In this document: positions 1 through 12,371 of the stretch, piece after piece
How positions within the stretch are numbered: the stretch's first letter is position 1
Layout: each line of letters starts with the position of its first letter
From: Lachnospiraceae bacterium
Lineage (GTDB): Bacteria > Bacillota > Clostridia > Lachnospirales > Lachnospiraceae
Direction of reading: 5' to 3'
Assembly (NCBI GenBank): GCA_902381685.1
Contig: LR698958.1
Location: forward strand, 1 to 64,000
DNA: 64,000 bases
Program-made: the position numbers and the translations under genes
The notes under the pieces: model-generated
The model's database searches: none
Told to the model about the DNA's origin: nothing
What the model saw: the letters and a program-made list of their open reading frames with translations, nothing else

Positions 1-2
1 CA

Positions 3-1158
3 GATGAGGAATTTAATGTGGCTTTTATTTGTGAAGACGATATTAAACAAACCGAAACAAAAGAAGAAAACCAGAAAATTAAGACCATTATTGAACAAGC
101 CAACCTAAATCACAAATACACCTTTGATACTTTTGTCGTAGGTAACAACAACCAGTTTGCCCATGCCGCTTCTCTGGCTGTTGCCGAATCTCCGGGTGAA
201 GTGTACAACCCTCTCTTTTTATACGGGGGTGTTGGATTGGGTAAAACCCACCTTATGCACTCAATTGCCCACTTCATATTAGAAGAAGATCCGACAAAAA
301 AAGGTGTTATACGTTACCAGCGAAACATTTACAAATGAACTGATTGAAGCAATCAAAAGCGGTCGCACAGGAAACGAGTCAACAATGACTTCATTTAGGG
401 AAAAGTACCGTAATATTGACGTGCTTTTAATCGACGACGTTCAATTTATTATTGGTAAAGAAAGTACACAGGAAGAATTTTTCCATACTTTTAACCACCT
501 TCATGTATCAGGAAAACAGATTATCCTTTCCAGTGATAAACCGCCAAAAGACTTTGAAACTTTAGAAGCGCGCCTTCGTACCCGCTTTGAATGGGGACTT
601 ATTGCGGATATTTCCTCACCGGATTACGAGACAAGAATGGCTATTCTTCAGAAGAAAATCGAACTGGATAATTTAGATGTTTATCATATTCCTGATGATG
701 TTGTTGAATATATTGCCAACAACGTTAAATCAAATATTCGTGAATTGGAAGGCTCTTTAAATAAATTGATTGCTCTTTATAAATTAAATTATAACTCTTC
801 CAAAGAAATTGATATTCCTCTTGCTGCAGAAGCTTTGAAGGATATAATTTCTCCGAATGAAAACCGTACTATTACTATTGACTTAATTATAGATGTTGTT
901 GCGGAACATTTTAATGTGTCCGTTGCCGACTTAAAAAGCGGAAAACGTAACTCTGAAATCGTTATGCCAAGACAGATTGCAATGTATCTTTGCCGAACAA
1001 TGATAGATACGCCTTTAAAATCAATAGGAATCATTCTTGGCGGCCGCGACCACTCCACTATTAACCACGGTGTGGATAAGATTAAGGCAGAGTTGAAAAC
1101 AAATGACACACTTAACAATACAATCGACATCATTAAGAAAAAATTAAACCCGGTTTAA
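3..1158 (+). CDS. dnaA: Chromosomal replication initiator DnaA (5'-partial, apparent +1 frameshift)
   Basis: DnaA binds DnaA boxes at oriC and melts the origin using ATP. The reading frame is open to the window edge, so the start codon and most of domain I are missing. The first segment holds the linker and the start of the AAA+ domain with Walker [10 protein letters not shown]. The second holds Walker B LLIDDVQF, the sensor regions and the C-terminal DNA-binding signature [15 protein letters not shown]. The two lie in different frames. Frame one reads ...DPTKK at 291-302, and the expected continuation VLYVTSETF begins at 304, so one base is extra around the A7-GG run at 296-304. Read across that point the protein is full and well conserved. 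An essential gene broken in a homopolymer suggests a sequencing or assembly indel, though a real mutation cannot be excluded. dnaN and a DnaA-box region follow. Confidence 0.95.
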
Positions 1159-1342
1159 AAGTTATCCTTAAAAGTTACACACATTATAAAGCTGATATGA
1201 ACATACTTATCCAACCTTAGAATGCTTTTATTTACAGGTTTAAGGGGAGTTATCCACATATCCCCAGCCCCTACGGCTAATAAGGCGGATATCTTTTATA
1301 TTATTTACTCCCTATGGGGATTCTGAAAGGAGTTAACAACAC
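1159..1342. other. dnaA-dnaN intergenic region, probable part of oriC with DnaA boxes
   Basis: This 184-base gap contains a perfect DnaA box TTATCCACA at 1250-1258. Weaker matches are TTACACACA at 1175-1183 and TTATCCAAC at 1207-1215. It is AT-rich on both sides of the perfect box. In many Firmicutes oriC comprises clusters upstream of dnaA and between dnaA and dnaN. The upstream part is outside this window. The dnaN ribosome binding site AAAGGAG lies at the right end, near 1327-1333. Confidence 0.7.
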
Positions 1343-2452
1343 ATGAAAATTATTTGTACAAAATCGAATTTAGTTAAAGGTGTAAGCATTGTTTCCAAGG
1401 CAGTACCTTCAAAAACAACAATGCCTATACTTGAATGTATTCTGATAGATGCAACAACAGATATTATTAAGTTGACAGCGAACGATATGGAACTTGGTAT
1501 CGAAACAATTATTGAAGGTGACATTATTGAGAAAGGTTTAATTGCCATCGATGCAAAAATCTTTTCCGAAATTGTTAGAAAATTACCTGATAATGAAGTT
1601 GTCATTGAAACAGATTCCAATCTGCAGACATTGATTACCTGTGAAAAAGCAAAATTTAATATTTCGGGAAAATCAGGAGAAGAATTTTCTTATCTGCCTT
1701 ATATTGAGAAAGAAGAACCGGTGGAATTATCTCAGTTTACTTTGAAAGAAATTATAAGACAGACTATTTTTACTATCTCTGACCATGACAGCAACAAATT
1801 GATGACAGGGGAATTGTTTGAAATAAATGAAAATATTCTGAAAGTGGTTGCCCTGGACGGACACCGTATTTCCATCAGAAAAGTAGAACTGATGAATAAT
1901 TATGCATCGAAGAAAGTAATCGTTCCGGGAAAAACACTTATTGAAGTAAGTAAAATCCTTTCGGGTGAAGTGGAGAGTAAAGCCAACATTTACTTTACCC
2001 CTAACCATATTGTGTTTGAATTTGATCAGACGGTTGTTGTATCACGTTTGATTGAAGGGGAATATTTTAAGATTGATCAGATGCTTTCAAGTGATTATGA
2101 GACGAAAGTAAGAGTGAACAAAAAAGAATTGTTAAGTTGTATTGACAGAGCGATGCTCCTTGTAAAAGAGGGAGATAAAAAACCGATTATCATTAACATC
2201 GGCGATGAGGCGATGGAATTAAAGATTCAGTCTCAACTCGGTTCAATGAATGAAGATATTTTGATTACAAAAGAGGGAAAAGATTTATTGATTGGATTTA
2301 ACCCTAAATTTTTGATGGACGCACTTCGTGTTATCGAAGATGAGGAGATTCAGATTTATCTGACGAACGCGAAAGCGCCATGCTTTATCAGAGATGAGAA
2401 AGAAAGTTATATTTACCTGATTTTACCGGTAAATTTTAATGCGGTGGTGTAG
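1343..2452 (+). CDS. dnaN: DNA polymerase III beta subunit (sliding clamp)
   Basis: The ring-shaped homodimer tethers DNA polymerase III and repair enzymes to DNA. The 369-residue length is standard for the family, with three successive clamp folds. The N-terminus MKIICTKSNLVKGVSIVSKAV and the typical ending YLILPVNF are recognisable. The ATG at 1343 follows AAAGGAG with about nine bases spacing. It sits in the conserved order dnaA-dnaN-yaaA-recF-gyrB-gyrA. The next gene starts three bases after its stop, so they are probably co-transcribed. Confidence 0.97.
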   Translation: MKIICTKSNLVKGVSIVSKAVPSKTTMPILECILIDATTDIIKLTANDMELGIETIIEGDIIEKGLIAIDAKIFSEIVRKLPDNEVVIETDSNLQTLITCEKAKFNISGKSGEEFSYLPYIEKEEPVELSQFTLKEIIRQTIFTISDHDSNKLMTGELFEINENILKVVALDGHRISIRKVELMNNYASKKVIVPGKTLIEVSKILSGEVESKANIYFTPNHIVFEFDQTVVVSRLIEGEYFKIDQMLSSDYETKVRVNKKELLSCIDRAMLLVKEGDKKPIIINIGDEAMELKIQSQLGSMNEDILITKEGKDLLIGFNPKFLMDALRVIEDEEIQIYLTNAKAPCFIRDEKESYIYLILPVNFNAVV

Positions 2453-2455
2453 AAG

Positions 2456-2661
2456 ATGGAAAAAATAAAATTAAGAGAAGAATTTATTAAAATGGGACAG
2501 GCGTTAAAGGCTGCCGGACTTGTTGAGTCCGGCGTTGAGGCAAAGGAAGTCATTCAGGACGGTCTCGTGCAGGTAAACGGTGAAATTGATACAAGACGCG
2601 GAAGAAAACTGTATGACGGAGATGTAGTCTTTTTTGACGGAGAAGAAATTCAGATAGAGAA

Positions 2662-2665
<4 letters not shown>
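2456..2665 (+). CDS. yaaA: S4-domain RNA-binding protein YaaA/RlbA
   Basis: This 69-residue protein is one S4 RNA-binding domain. It carries the typical core from GQALKAAGLVESGVEAKEVIQ to VQVNGE and ends with the turn around RRGRKLYDGDVV. The family is found between dnaN and recF in most Firmicutes. It is thought to bind structured RNA, possibly in ribosome assembly, but the exact role is not settled. The stop overlaps the recF start in an ATGA arrangement, pointing to translational coupling. Confidence 0.9.
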
Positions 2666-5675
<3,010 letters not shown>

Positions 5676-5698
5676 ATAATCAGAAGGAGAAAAGAAAA

Positions 5699-8179
5699 AT
5701 GGAAGATAATATTTTTGATAAGGTTCATGATGTTGACCTGAAAAAGACAATGGAAAGTTCATATATCGATTATGCCATGAGTGTTATCGCTTCCCGTGCA
5801 TTGCCTGACGTCAGAGACGGATTAAAACCTGTACAAAGAAGAATTTTATATTCAATGATAGAGTTGAACAACGGTCCGGACAAACCACATCGTAAATGTG
5901 CCCGTATCGTCGGTGATACAATGGGTAAATATCACCCGCACGGTGACAGTTCCATCTATGGTGCGTTAGTTAATATGGCGCAGGAATGGTCAACGAGATA
6001 TCCGCTTGTAGACGGACATGGAAACTTTGGTTCAGTGGACGGTGACGGTGCGGCCGCAATGCGTTACACAGAGGCACGTTTAAGTAAGATTTCCATGGAA
6101 CTGACAGCGGACATCAATAAAGATACTGTTGATTTTGTACCAAACTTTGATGAGACGGAAAAAGAACCTGCCGTTCTTCCGGCAAGATTTCCTAATCTTC
6201 TTGTAAACGGAACATCGGGAATCGCTGTCGGTATGGCGACAAATATTCCGCCACACAACTTAAAAGAAGTCATCAATGCGGTTGTAAAAATTATTGATGA
6301 CCAGATTGAAGAAACGGGAGAAACGACAATCGAAGATATTTTACAGATTGTGAAAGGTCCTGATTTTCCGACAGGCGCTACAATCCTCGGCACAAGAGGG
6401 ATTGAGGAAGCGTACCGTACGGGACGGGGAAAAATCCGCGTTCGGGCAGTGACGGACATCGAACCGATGCAGAACGGTAAGAGCCGTATTGTTGTGACGG
6501 AACTTCCGTACATGGTAAATAAAGCAAGACTGATTGAAAAGATTGCAGAACTTGTGCGTGATAAGAAAATTGACGGTATTACGGATTTAAGTGACCAGTC
6601 AAACCGCGAAGGAATGAGAATCTGTATTGAACTTCGCCGTGACGCAAATGCGAATGTCATTTTAAATCAGTTATATAAACATACACAGATGCAGGATACT
6701 TTTGGTGTAATTATGCTTGCCTTAGTAAATAATGAGCCGAGAGTAATGAATCTTCTTGATATGTTAAACCACTACCTGAAACATCAGGAAGAGGTCGTGA
6801 CAAGAAGAACGAAATATGAATTAAATAAGGCGGAAGAACGCGCCCACATTTTACAGGGATTATTGATTGCCCTCGATAACATTGATGAAGTTATCAGGAT
6901 CATAAGAGGTTCCAAGACAACACAGATTGCCAAAGAAGGATTGATTGCAGCATTTGATTTAACGGAAGTGCAGGCACAGGCAATTGTCGATATGAGACTG
7001 CGTGCTCTGACAGGTTTGGAAAGAGAAAAACTGGAAACAGAGTATGCCGAACTGATGAAGCGTATCGGAGAGTTGAAAGCAATTCTTGCAGACAGAAAAT
7101 TATTATTGGGCGTGATCAAAGAAGAAATCATTGTTATCCGCGATAAATACGGTGATGAGAGAAGAACGGCTATCGGATTTGACGAGTATGATATTTCCAT
7201 GGAAGATTTAATTCCAAGAGAAGATGTCGTAATTACAATGACAAAACTCGGTTATATTAAACGCATGACGGTAGATACATTTAAGAGCCAGAACAGAGGA
7301 GGAAAAGGCATAAAGGGAATGCAGACTCTTGAGGAGGACTACATTGAGGATTTATTTATGACAAGTACCCACCACTATGTTATGTTCTTTACAAATACGG
7401 GACGTGTGTATAGGCTGAAGGCATATGAGATTCCGGAGGCAGGCAGAACTGCAAGGGGAACGGCAATTATTAATCTGCTTCAGTTAATGCCGGAAGAAAA
7501 AATTACTGCCATTATCCCAATCAAAGAATATGTGCAGGGTGAATATCTGTTTATGGCAACGAAAAAAGGTCTTGTGAAGAAAACACCTATTACAGACTAT
7601 GCAAATGTAAGAAAAACAGGTCTTGCGGCAATCACTCTTCGAGAAGAAGATGAATTAATCGAAGTAAAAGCGACAGACAATGAAAAAGATATTATTTTAG
7701 TGACAAAATACGGTCAGTGTATCCGTTTCAATGAAAAAGATGTTCGTTCAACAGGCAGAACTTCTATGGGGGTTCGCGGAATGAACTTGGGAGACAGAGA
7801 TGAAGTTGTTGGAATGCAGTTAAACACACAGGGAGAACATCTTTTGATCGTATCTGAAAAAGGTATGGGAAAACGTACGGAAATGAGCGAATTTACAAGC
7901 CAGAACCGTGGCGGTAAAGGTGTGAAATGCTACAAGATTACAGAAAAAACAGGAAATGTAGTCGGTGTTAAGGCAGTCAGTGAAGACAATGAAATAATGA
8001 TTATTAACACGGAGGGAATTATTATCCGTATGGAATGTAACAGCATTTCTGTTCTGGGACGTATTACTTCAGGTGTAAAACTGATTAATTTACATGACGA
8101 TGAAAAAGTTGCAAGTATTGCAAAAGTAAGAGAAGCTTCTTCTGAGTTGGAAGAAAACGCAGAGGAAACAGTGGAATAA
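5699..8179 (+). CDS. gyrA: DNA gyrase subunit A
   Basis: Breakage-reunion subunit of gyrase. The 826-residue protein has the winged-helix domain with catalytic tyrosine in [11 protein letters not shown], and the quinolone-resistance region [19 protein letters not shown]. That region carries Ser then Ile-Tyr-Gly after the GD. A coiled-coil tower, the GyrA box QNRGGKG and six C-terminal beta-pinwheel repeats follow. The acidic C-terminus ([13 protein letters not shown]) is usual. GGAG lies seven bases before the ATG. A hairpin follows the stop. Confidence 0.98.
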   Translation: MEDNIFDKVHDVDLKKTMESSYIDYAMSVIASRALPDVRDGLKPVQRRILYSMIELNNGPDKPHRKCARIVGDTMGKYHPHGDSSIYGALVNMAQEWSTRYPLVDGHGNFGSVDGDGAAAMRYTEARLSKISMELTADINKDTVDFVPNFDETEKEPAVLPARFPNLLVNGTSGIAVGMATNIPPHNLKEVINAVVKIIDDQIEETGETTIEDILQIVKGPDFPTGATILGTRGIEEAYRTGRGKIRVRAVTDIEPMQNGKSRIVVTELPYMVNKARLIEKIAELVRDKKIDGITDLSDQSNREGMRICIELRRDANANVILNQLYKHTQMQDTFGVIMLALVNNEPRVMNLLDMLNHYLKHQEEVVTRRTKYELNKAEERAHILQGLLIALDNIDEVIRIIRGSKTTQIAKEGLIAAFDLTEVQAQAIVDMRLRALTGLEREKLETEYAELMKRIGELKAILADRKLLLGVIKEEIIVIRDKYGDERRTAIGFDEYDISMEDLIPREDVVITMTKLGYIKRMTVDTFKSQNRGGKGIKGMQTLEEDYIEDLFMTSTHHYVMFFTNTGRVYRLKAYEIPEAGRTARGTAIINLLQLMPEEKITAIIPIKEYVQGEYLFMATKKGLVKKTPITDYANVRKTGLAAITLREEDELIEVKATDNEKDIILVTKYGQCIRFNEKDVRSTGRTSMGVRGMNLGDRDEVVGMQLNTQGEHLLIVSEKGMGKRTEMSEFTSQNRGGKGVKCYKITEKTGNVVGVKAVSEDNEIMIINTEGIIIRMECNSISVLGRITSGVKLINLHDDEKVASIAKVREASSELEENAEETVE

Positions 8180-8185
8180 AAAATA

Positions 8186-8232
8186 AAAATCAGAGGGGAT
8201 AAGAAAGACATTTCTATATCTGCTCTGATTTT
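8186..8232 (+). terminator. Hairpin downstream of gyrA
   Basis: AAAATCAGAG at 8186-8195 is complemented by CTCTGATTTT at 8223-8232, with a 27-base loop. The right arm ends in TTTT. This is a plausible but loose intrinsic terminator at the end of the gyr operon. Confidence 0.45.
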
Positions 8233-8258
8233 CTGCTATAACGAACTGCGGAGGGAAT

Positions 8259-9878
8259 ATGAAAACTTTTTATGTAAACGGAAAAATTATTACGATGAAT
8301 GAGTCAAATTTGTATGCGGAGGCGGTATGTGTAGAAAATGGACGTATTGTTTCTGTTGGAGAGTACAATGAGATTATAAAATTGCAGGAAGAACCGGACG
8401 AAGTGATTGACTTACAAGGAAAGACAATGCTTCCGGGATTCATAGATGCGCATTCACATTTCGTAGGGGCAGCAAATGCAATGACACAATGTGACTTATC
8501 TTTCTGTAAAAATTTTGATGACATTATTCAGACAATGAGAGCATTTAAGGAAAAAAGAAAACTGTCTGATGAATCGTGGATCATAGGCAGCAATTATGAC
8601 CAAAATTTTCTGGAAGAGGGACGACACCCGGACAAAGATGTATTAGATCAGATTAGTGAAGTAAATCCTATTCTTTTAATCCATGCATCTTCCCACATGG
8701 GAGTTACAAACAGTAAAGGTTTGGAGATACAGCAAATAGATGAGAAAACAGAAGATTGTGCAGGGGGAAGATATGGAAGAGTAGAGGGAACGAATATTCC
8801 TGACGGCTATATGGAGGAAAAAGCGTTTTTAACATTTCAGTCTAAACTTCCGATGCAGTCCGTTGAAACATTACTTTCATGTATTCAGGACACACAGAAA
8901 ATGTATGCGGGTTATGGGGTGACAACCGTTCAGGACGGAATGGTTGGCAAACCGTTATTTGAACTTTTGAAATATGTTTCCTCTACGGGAAAACTGCAGT
9001 TAGATGTAGTCGGTTATGCAGATATTATGACGGCATCTGATTTAGTTGAAGAAGAACCGGAGTATATCGGAAAGTATAAAAATCATTTTAAGTTAGGCGG
9101 ATTTAAAGTATTTTTGGACGGTTCACCCCAGGGAAAAACAGCGTGGCTTACAAAACCGTATGAGAATGAAAAAGAATATAAAGGTTATCCGATTCACGGT
9201 AATGACGAACTGAAAAAATATATTTGCCTTGCGTTAGATAAAAAACAGCAGTTGCTTGCTCACTGTAATGGCGATGCGGCTGCGGAACAGTATATTTCAA
9301 TGTTTGAGCAGGCATTAAGAGAGCGAAAAGAAAAAAATATTTATCGTGCGGTTATGGTTCATGCACAACTTGTAAGAAAAGACCAGTTAGAGAGAATGGC
9401 CGATATGGGAATGATACCAAGTTTCTTCGTTGCCCACACATATTACTGGGGGGACATTCATCTGAAAAATTTTGGTGAGAAAAGAGGAAGCCGGATTTCA
9501 CCGGTAAAAGATGCCGTGGAATTGAAAATGAAATATACATTTCATCAGGATACACCGGTTGTTCCGCCGGATATGATGCGTACAGTTTCCTGTGCGGTAA
9601 ACAGAGTGTCAAGAACAGGACAGAGTATTGGAGAAAATCAGAGAATTTCCGTTTTGGAGGCGCTAAAAGCAATTACAAGTTACGGTGCGTACCAATATTT
9701 TGAAGAAAATGACAAGGGAACAATCGAAAAAGGAAAATATGCTGACTTTGTTGTTTTAGATAAAAATCCCCTGGAGACAGAGAAAGAAAATCTTGCCGAC
9801 ATAAAAGTACTGATGACAATTAAAGAAAATAAAGTAATTTACAAAAATGGGGAAGATACAAATGAATCAGCGGAGTAA
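8259..9878 (+). CDS. Amidohydrolase family protein (YtcJ-like, amidohydrolase 3)
   Basis: Metal-dependent hydrolase of the amidohydrolase superfamily. The 539-residue protein has the composite beta-sandwich start (KIITMNE, VENGRIVSVG). The metal-binding HxH lies in PGFIDAHSHFVG, further barrel ligands follow in LLAHCNGDAA and VMVHAQLV, and the C-terminal KYADFVVLDKNPLE returns to the sandwich. YtcJ-like proteins are often annotated as exoenzyme-regulatory or N-acyl hydrolases; the substrate here is unknown. GGAGGG precedes the ATG. Its stop overlaps the following permease start by 17 bases, suggesting a two-gene unit in which the permease may move the substrate or product. Confidence 0.88.
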   Translation: MKTFYVNGKIITMNESNLYAEAVCVENGRIVSVGEYNEIIKLQEEPDEVIDLQGKTMLPGFIDAHSHFVGAANAMTQCDLSFCKNFDDIIQTMRAFKEKRKLSDESWIIGSNYDQNFLEEGRHPDKDVLDQISEVNPILLIHASSHMGVTNSKGLEIQQIDEKTEDCAGGRYGRVEGTNIPDGYMEEKAFLTFQSKLPMQSVETLLSCIQDTQKMYAGYGVTTVQDGMVGKPLFELLKYVSSTGKLQLDVVGYADIMTASDLVEEEPEYIGKYKNHFKLGGFKVFLDGSPQGKTAWLTKPYENEKEYKGYPIHGNDELKKYICLALDKKQQLLAHCNGDAAAEQYISMFEQALRERKEKNIYRAVMVHAQLVRKDQLERMADMGMIPSFFVAHTYYWGDIHLKNFGEKRGSRISPVKDAVELKMKYTFHQDTPVVPPDMMRTVSCAVNRVSRTGQSIGENQRISVLEALKAITSYGAYQYFEENDKGTIEKGKYADFVVLDKNPLETEKENLADIKVLMTIKENKVIYKNGEDTNESAE

Positions 9879-10779
9879 AGGAATTATTTTGGCGGTCACA
9901 ACTGCCGTAATGTGGGGGATTATGGGAATTTTTGTGAGAGATTTATCTCACAATCAATTTACCAATATTGAAATTTCATTTTTTAGATGTGCGTTGGCGG
10001 GGGCAGCGTATTTTATCTTCTTGTTACTGACAAAACCGTCGGCGCTTAAAGTTAACATAAAAGGACTTGTCATCTGTGTTTTATACGGTGCGGTCGCATA
10101 CAGTATCAGTTTTGTAAGTTATAGCGTATCAGTGTCGCGCATTCCTGTTGGAGTGGCAACTGTCTTAATGTTTATGAGCCCGATTTGGGTTGTGATTTTA
10201 GGAACGGTGATGTTTAAGGAAAAATTACAGAAAAGTAAGATAGTTACGATTGTCATCTGCTTTATAGGTGCAATTCTTGTGGCAAATCTTATCGGCGGAG
10301 GAGAGATAAAACTGGACGCCATAGGAATTTTAGCAGGAATTATTAACGGAATTGGAGTTGCATTGCAAATTTTACTTCCTAAATTTTTCGCAAAAGAGTA
10401 TGATAGAGATACGTTACTTGTTTATGGATTTTTGGGAGCAGCATCTGTACTGCTTTTTGGAATGGATTTCGGTTCGGTTGCCGAACATATTTCAAATACG
10501 CCAATGACAAATTTAATATGGGATTTATTTGGAATTGGAATTTTATGTACAATGGTGGCAAATGCAGCCTGTGTAAAATCTACACAGTATGTGGAGGCTT
10601 CGACAACAAGTATTCTTTCTGCACTGGAAGTTGTAGTCGGAACACTTGTAGGATTTTTTATTTTCCATGAACATCTGACTTTTTTACAGATAGCAGGTGC
10701 AGTTATTATCGTTGTGGGGGCGATAGGCTCAGAAATTTATCAGCCTAAAAAGAAAGGAAAGAATGAATGTATACAGTAA
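9862..10779 (+). CDS. EamA/DMT-family permease
   Basis: Drug/metabolite transporter with two EamA repeats and about ten membrane helices over 305 residues. The first repeat begins KGIILAVTTAVMWGIMGIF and the second DAIGILAGIINGIGVALQ. I prefer the ATG at 9862 because it has GGGGAAG at suitable spacing; an in-frame ATG at 9847 lies further upstream. It overlaps the amidohydrolase before it, and its end overlaps the response regulator start at 10767. The cargo is not predictable from sequence. Confidence 0.85.
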   Translation: MNQRSKGIILAVTTAVMWGIMGIFVRDLSHNQFTNIEISFFRCALAGAAYFIFLLLTKPSALKVNIKGLVICVLYGAVAYSISFVSYSVSVSRIPVGVATVLMFMSPIWVVILGTVMFKEKLQKSKIVTIVICFIGAILVANLIGGGEIKLDAIGILAGIINGIGVALQILLPKFFAKEYDRDTLLVYGFLGAASVLLFGMDFGSVAEHISNTPMTNLIWDLFGIGILCTMVANAACVKSTQYVEASTTSILSALEVVVGTLVGFFIFHEHLTFLQIAGAVIIVVGAIGSEIYQPKKKGKNECIQ

Positions 10780-12371
10780 TCATTGCAGATGATGAAGAAG
10801 AAATCAGACGTTCTCTGATTAGAAAGATTGATTGGGAGAGTATTGGGTTTAAAGTTGTGGGAGAGGCCGGAAACGGCGAAGATGCATTAGAACTTGTGGA
10901 AAAACTGGAACCGGATTTATTGCTTACGGACGTAAAGATGCCGTTTATATCGGGAATTGAACTTGCAAGACAGGTAAGGGAAATCAGACCGACAATTCAG
11001 ATTGCATTTTTAAGCGGATATGATGATTTTTCGTATGCACAGCAGGCAATTCAATACAATATCGTAAGTTATATGTTAAAGCCAATCTCATCGGGGGACA
11101 TTACAAAAGAACTGAAAAATATCAAATTAAAAATTGAAAGAAAATTTGAAGAGTTTGCTACGAAGACGCCAAGTTCTGAAAAAATGGAAAAATCAGAATT
11201 TTTAATGCCTTTATTGTTGGACAGTTTTCAGAAAGAACGCTCTGAGGAAGAAAAAAAGAGATTGGTAGAAAAAGCAGTGGAATGCGGTGTATTGGAACCG
11301 GGAAATTTAGATGTGCTGAAATATGTTGTTCTTGTCACACGAATTTTAAATGAAGATGGGGAAGTGTGTACGGACAGGACAAGCGTAAATGCCATTGATT
11401 CAATTTTAAAGAAATATGTCAAACATTCCAGTGTATATATGCATGGAAAAGTAGTTTCTCTTCTCAGTGCGACAAAAACGGGATTTAATAAATATTTGCA
11501 TATTATCGTGGAGGACATCAGCCAGAGTGTCGAACGTATTATGGAATTAAACTGTACAATAGGTGTAAGCCGTGTGGGTGAGGATTTGTCCTGTATCCAC
11601 GAGTGCTATTTGGAGGCAATGAATGCCATAAGTTATTCTAAGAAAAACCGAAGAAATATTCACTTTATCGGTGACGAGGAGAGAATGAATACGCTGGATC
11701 AGGAACTGGTACAGCAGACGATTCAGGATATTGAAAATCTGATCAGAAGTGGAAGTCAGGAAGAAATTCAGGAATATTTTGTTTCTTTTGGAAAGTTGAT
11801 CGAACAGAGGAAGGTTACAAAGGTGGCAATTAATTTCATATTTGTACAACTGATTGCATCTGTTTTTCAGGTTGTATATGCGGTTGCCGGAAATGACGCG
11901 GTACAGAGAATACAGAAAAATTTTGCATTTTACAGTATGCCGGTTTTATCCGGAAGTACAAAATCCACTTTAAAATATTACGAAGAAATCTGTTTAATGG
12001 CGAGAAACATTATCTCGGAACAGCGAAAAAAGAGCAGTGAAGTGTTATGTGAAAATACAATTCGCATTATCAATGAGCAATATATGGATCCAAATTTATC
12101 TTTGTCGGACGTCAGCAGTGAGAATTCGGTAAGTCCGAACTATTTAAGTGCGGTAATCAAAAGAGAAAACGGAAGTACATTTAAAGATTTGCTGACAAAG
12201 AAAAGAATTGAAAAAGCACAGGAATTGCTTTTCTGTACATCAATGAAAATAAGAGAAATAGCGGAAAAATGCGGATATAACGACCAGCACTACTTCAGTT
12301 ATTGTTTCAAAAAGTATACGGGAATGTCACCGAATGTCTGCAGGAGAAATTATGAAGAGAATAAAGAATAA
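10767..12371 (+). CDS. Response regulator with AraC-type DNA-binding domain (YesN-like)
   Basis: Cytoplasmic transcription factor of 534 residues. The receiver domain starts MYTVIIADDEEEIRRSL, with the phospho-acceptor Asp in LLTDVKMPFISG and the switch Lys in YMLKPIS. A middle region of unassigned fold follows. The C-terminal two helix-turn-helix AraC domain ends at KMREIAEKCGYNDQHYFSYCFKKYTGMSP-like sequence. It precedes a YesM-type kinase and sugar uptake genes, so it probably activates the mgl promoter downstream. The start overlaps the preceding permease gene by 13 bases. Confidence 0.9.
   Translation: MYTVIIADDEEEIRRSLIRKIDWESIGFKVVGEAGNGEDALELVEKLEPDLLLTDVKMPFISGIELARQVREIRPTIQIAFLSGYDDFSYAQQAIQYNIVSYMLKPISSGDITKELKNIKLKIERKFEEFATKTPSSEKMEKSEFLMPLLLDSFQKERSEEEKKRLVEKAVECGVLEPGNLDVLKYVVLVTRILNEDGEVCTDRTSVNAIDSILKKYVKHSSVYMHGKVVSLLSATKTGFNKYLHIIVEDISQSVERIMELNCTIGVSRVGEDLSCIHECYLEAMNAISYSKKNRRNIHFIGDEERMNTLDQELVQQTIQDIENLIRSGSQEEIQEYFVSFGKLIEQRKVTKVAINFIFVQLIASVFQVVYAVAGNDAVQRIQKNFAFYSMPVLSGSTKSTLKYYEEICLMARNIISEQRKKSSEVLCENTIRIINEQYMDPNLSLSDVSSENSVSPNYLSAVIKRENGSTFKDLLTKKRIEKAQELLFCTSMKIREIAEKCGYNDQHYFSYCFKKYTGMSPNVCRRNYEENKE

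Noticed and set aside
296..304. Programmed -1 frameshift in dnaA at the A-run, like dnaX
   Set aside because: The frame needed downstream is +1 relative to the first ORF. A -1 shift would lead to a wrong frame, so a single extra base or transcript slippage fits better.
6064..6660. 198-residue minus-strand ORF opposite gyrA
   Set aside because: It lies wholly within gyrA, has no ribosome site and a composition that mirrors the gyrA codons.
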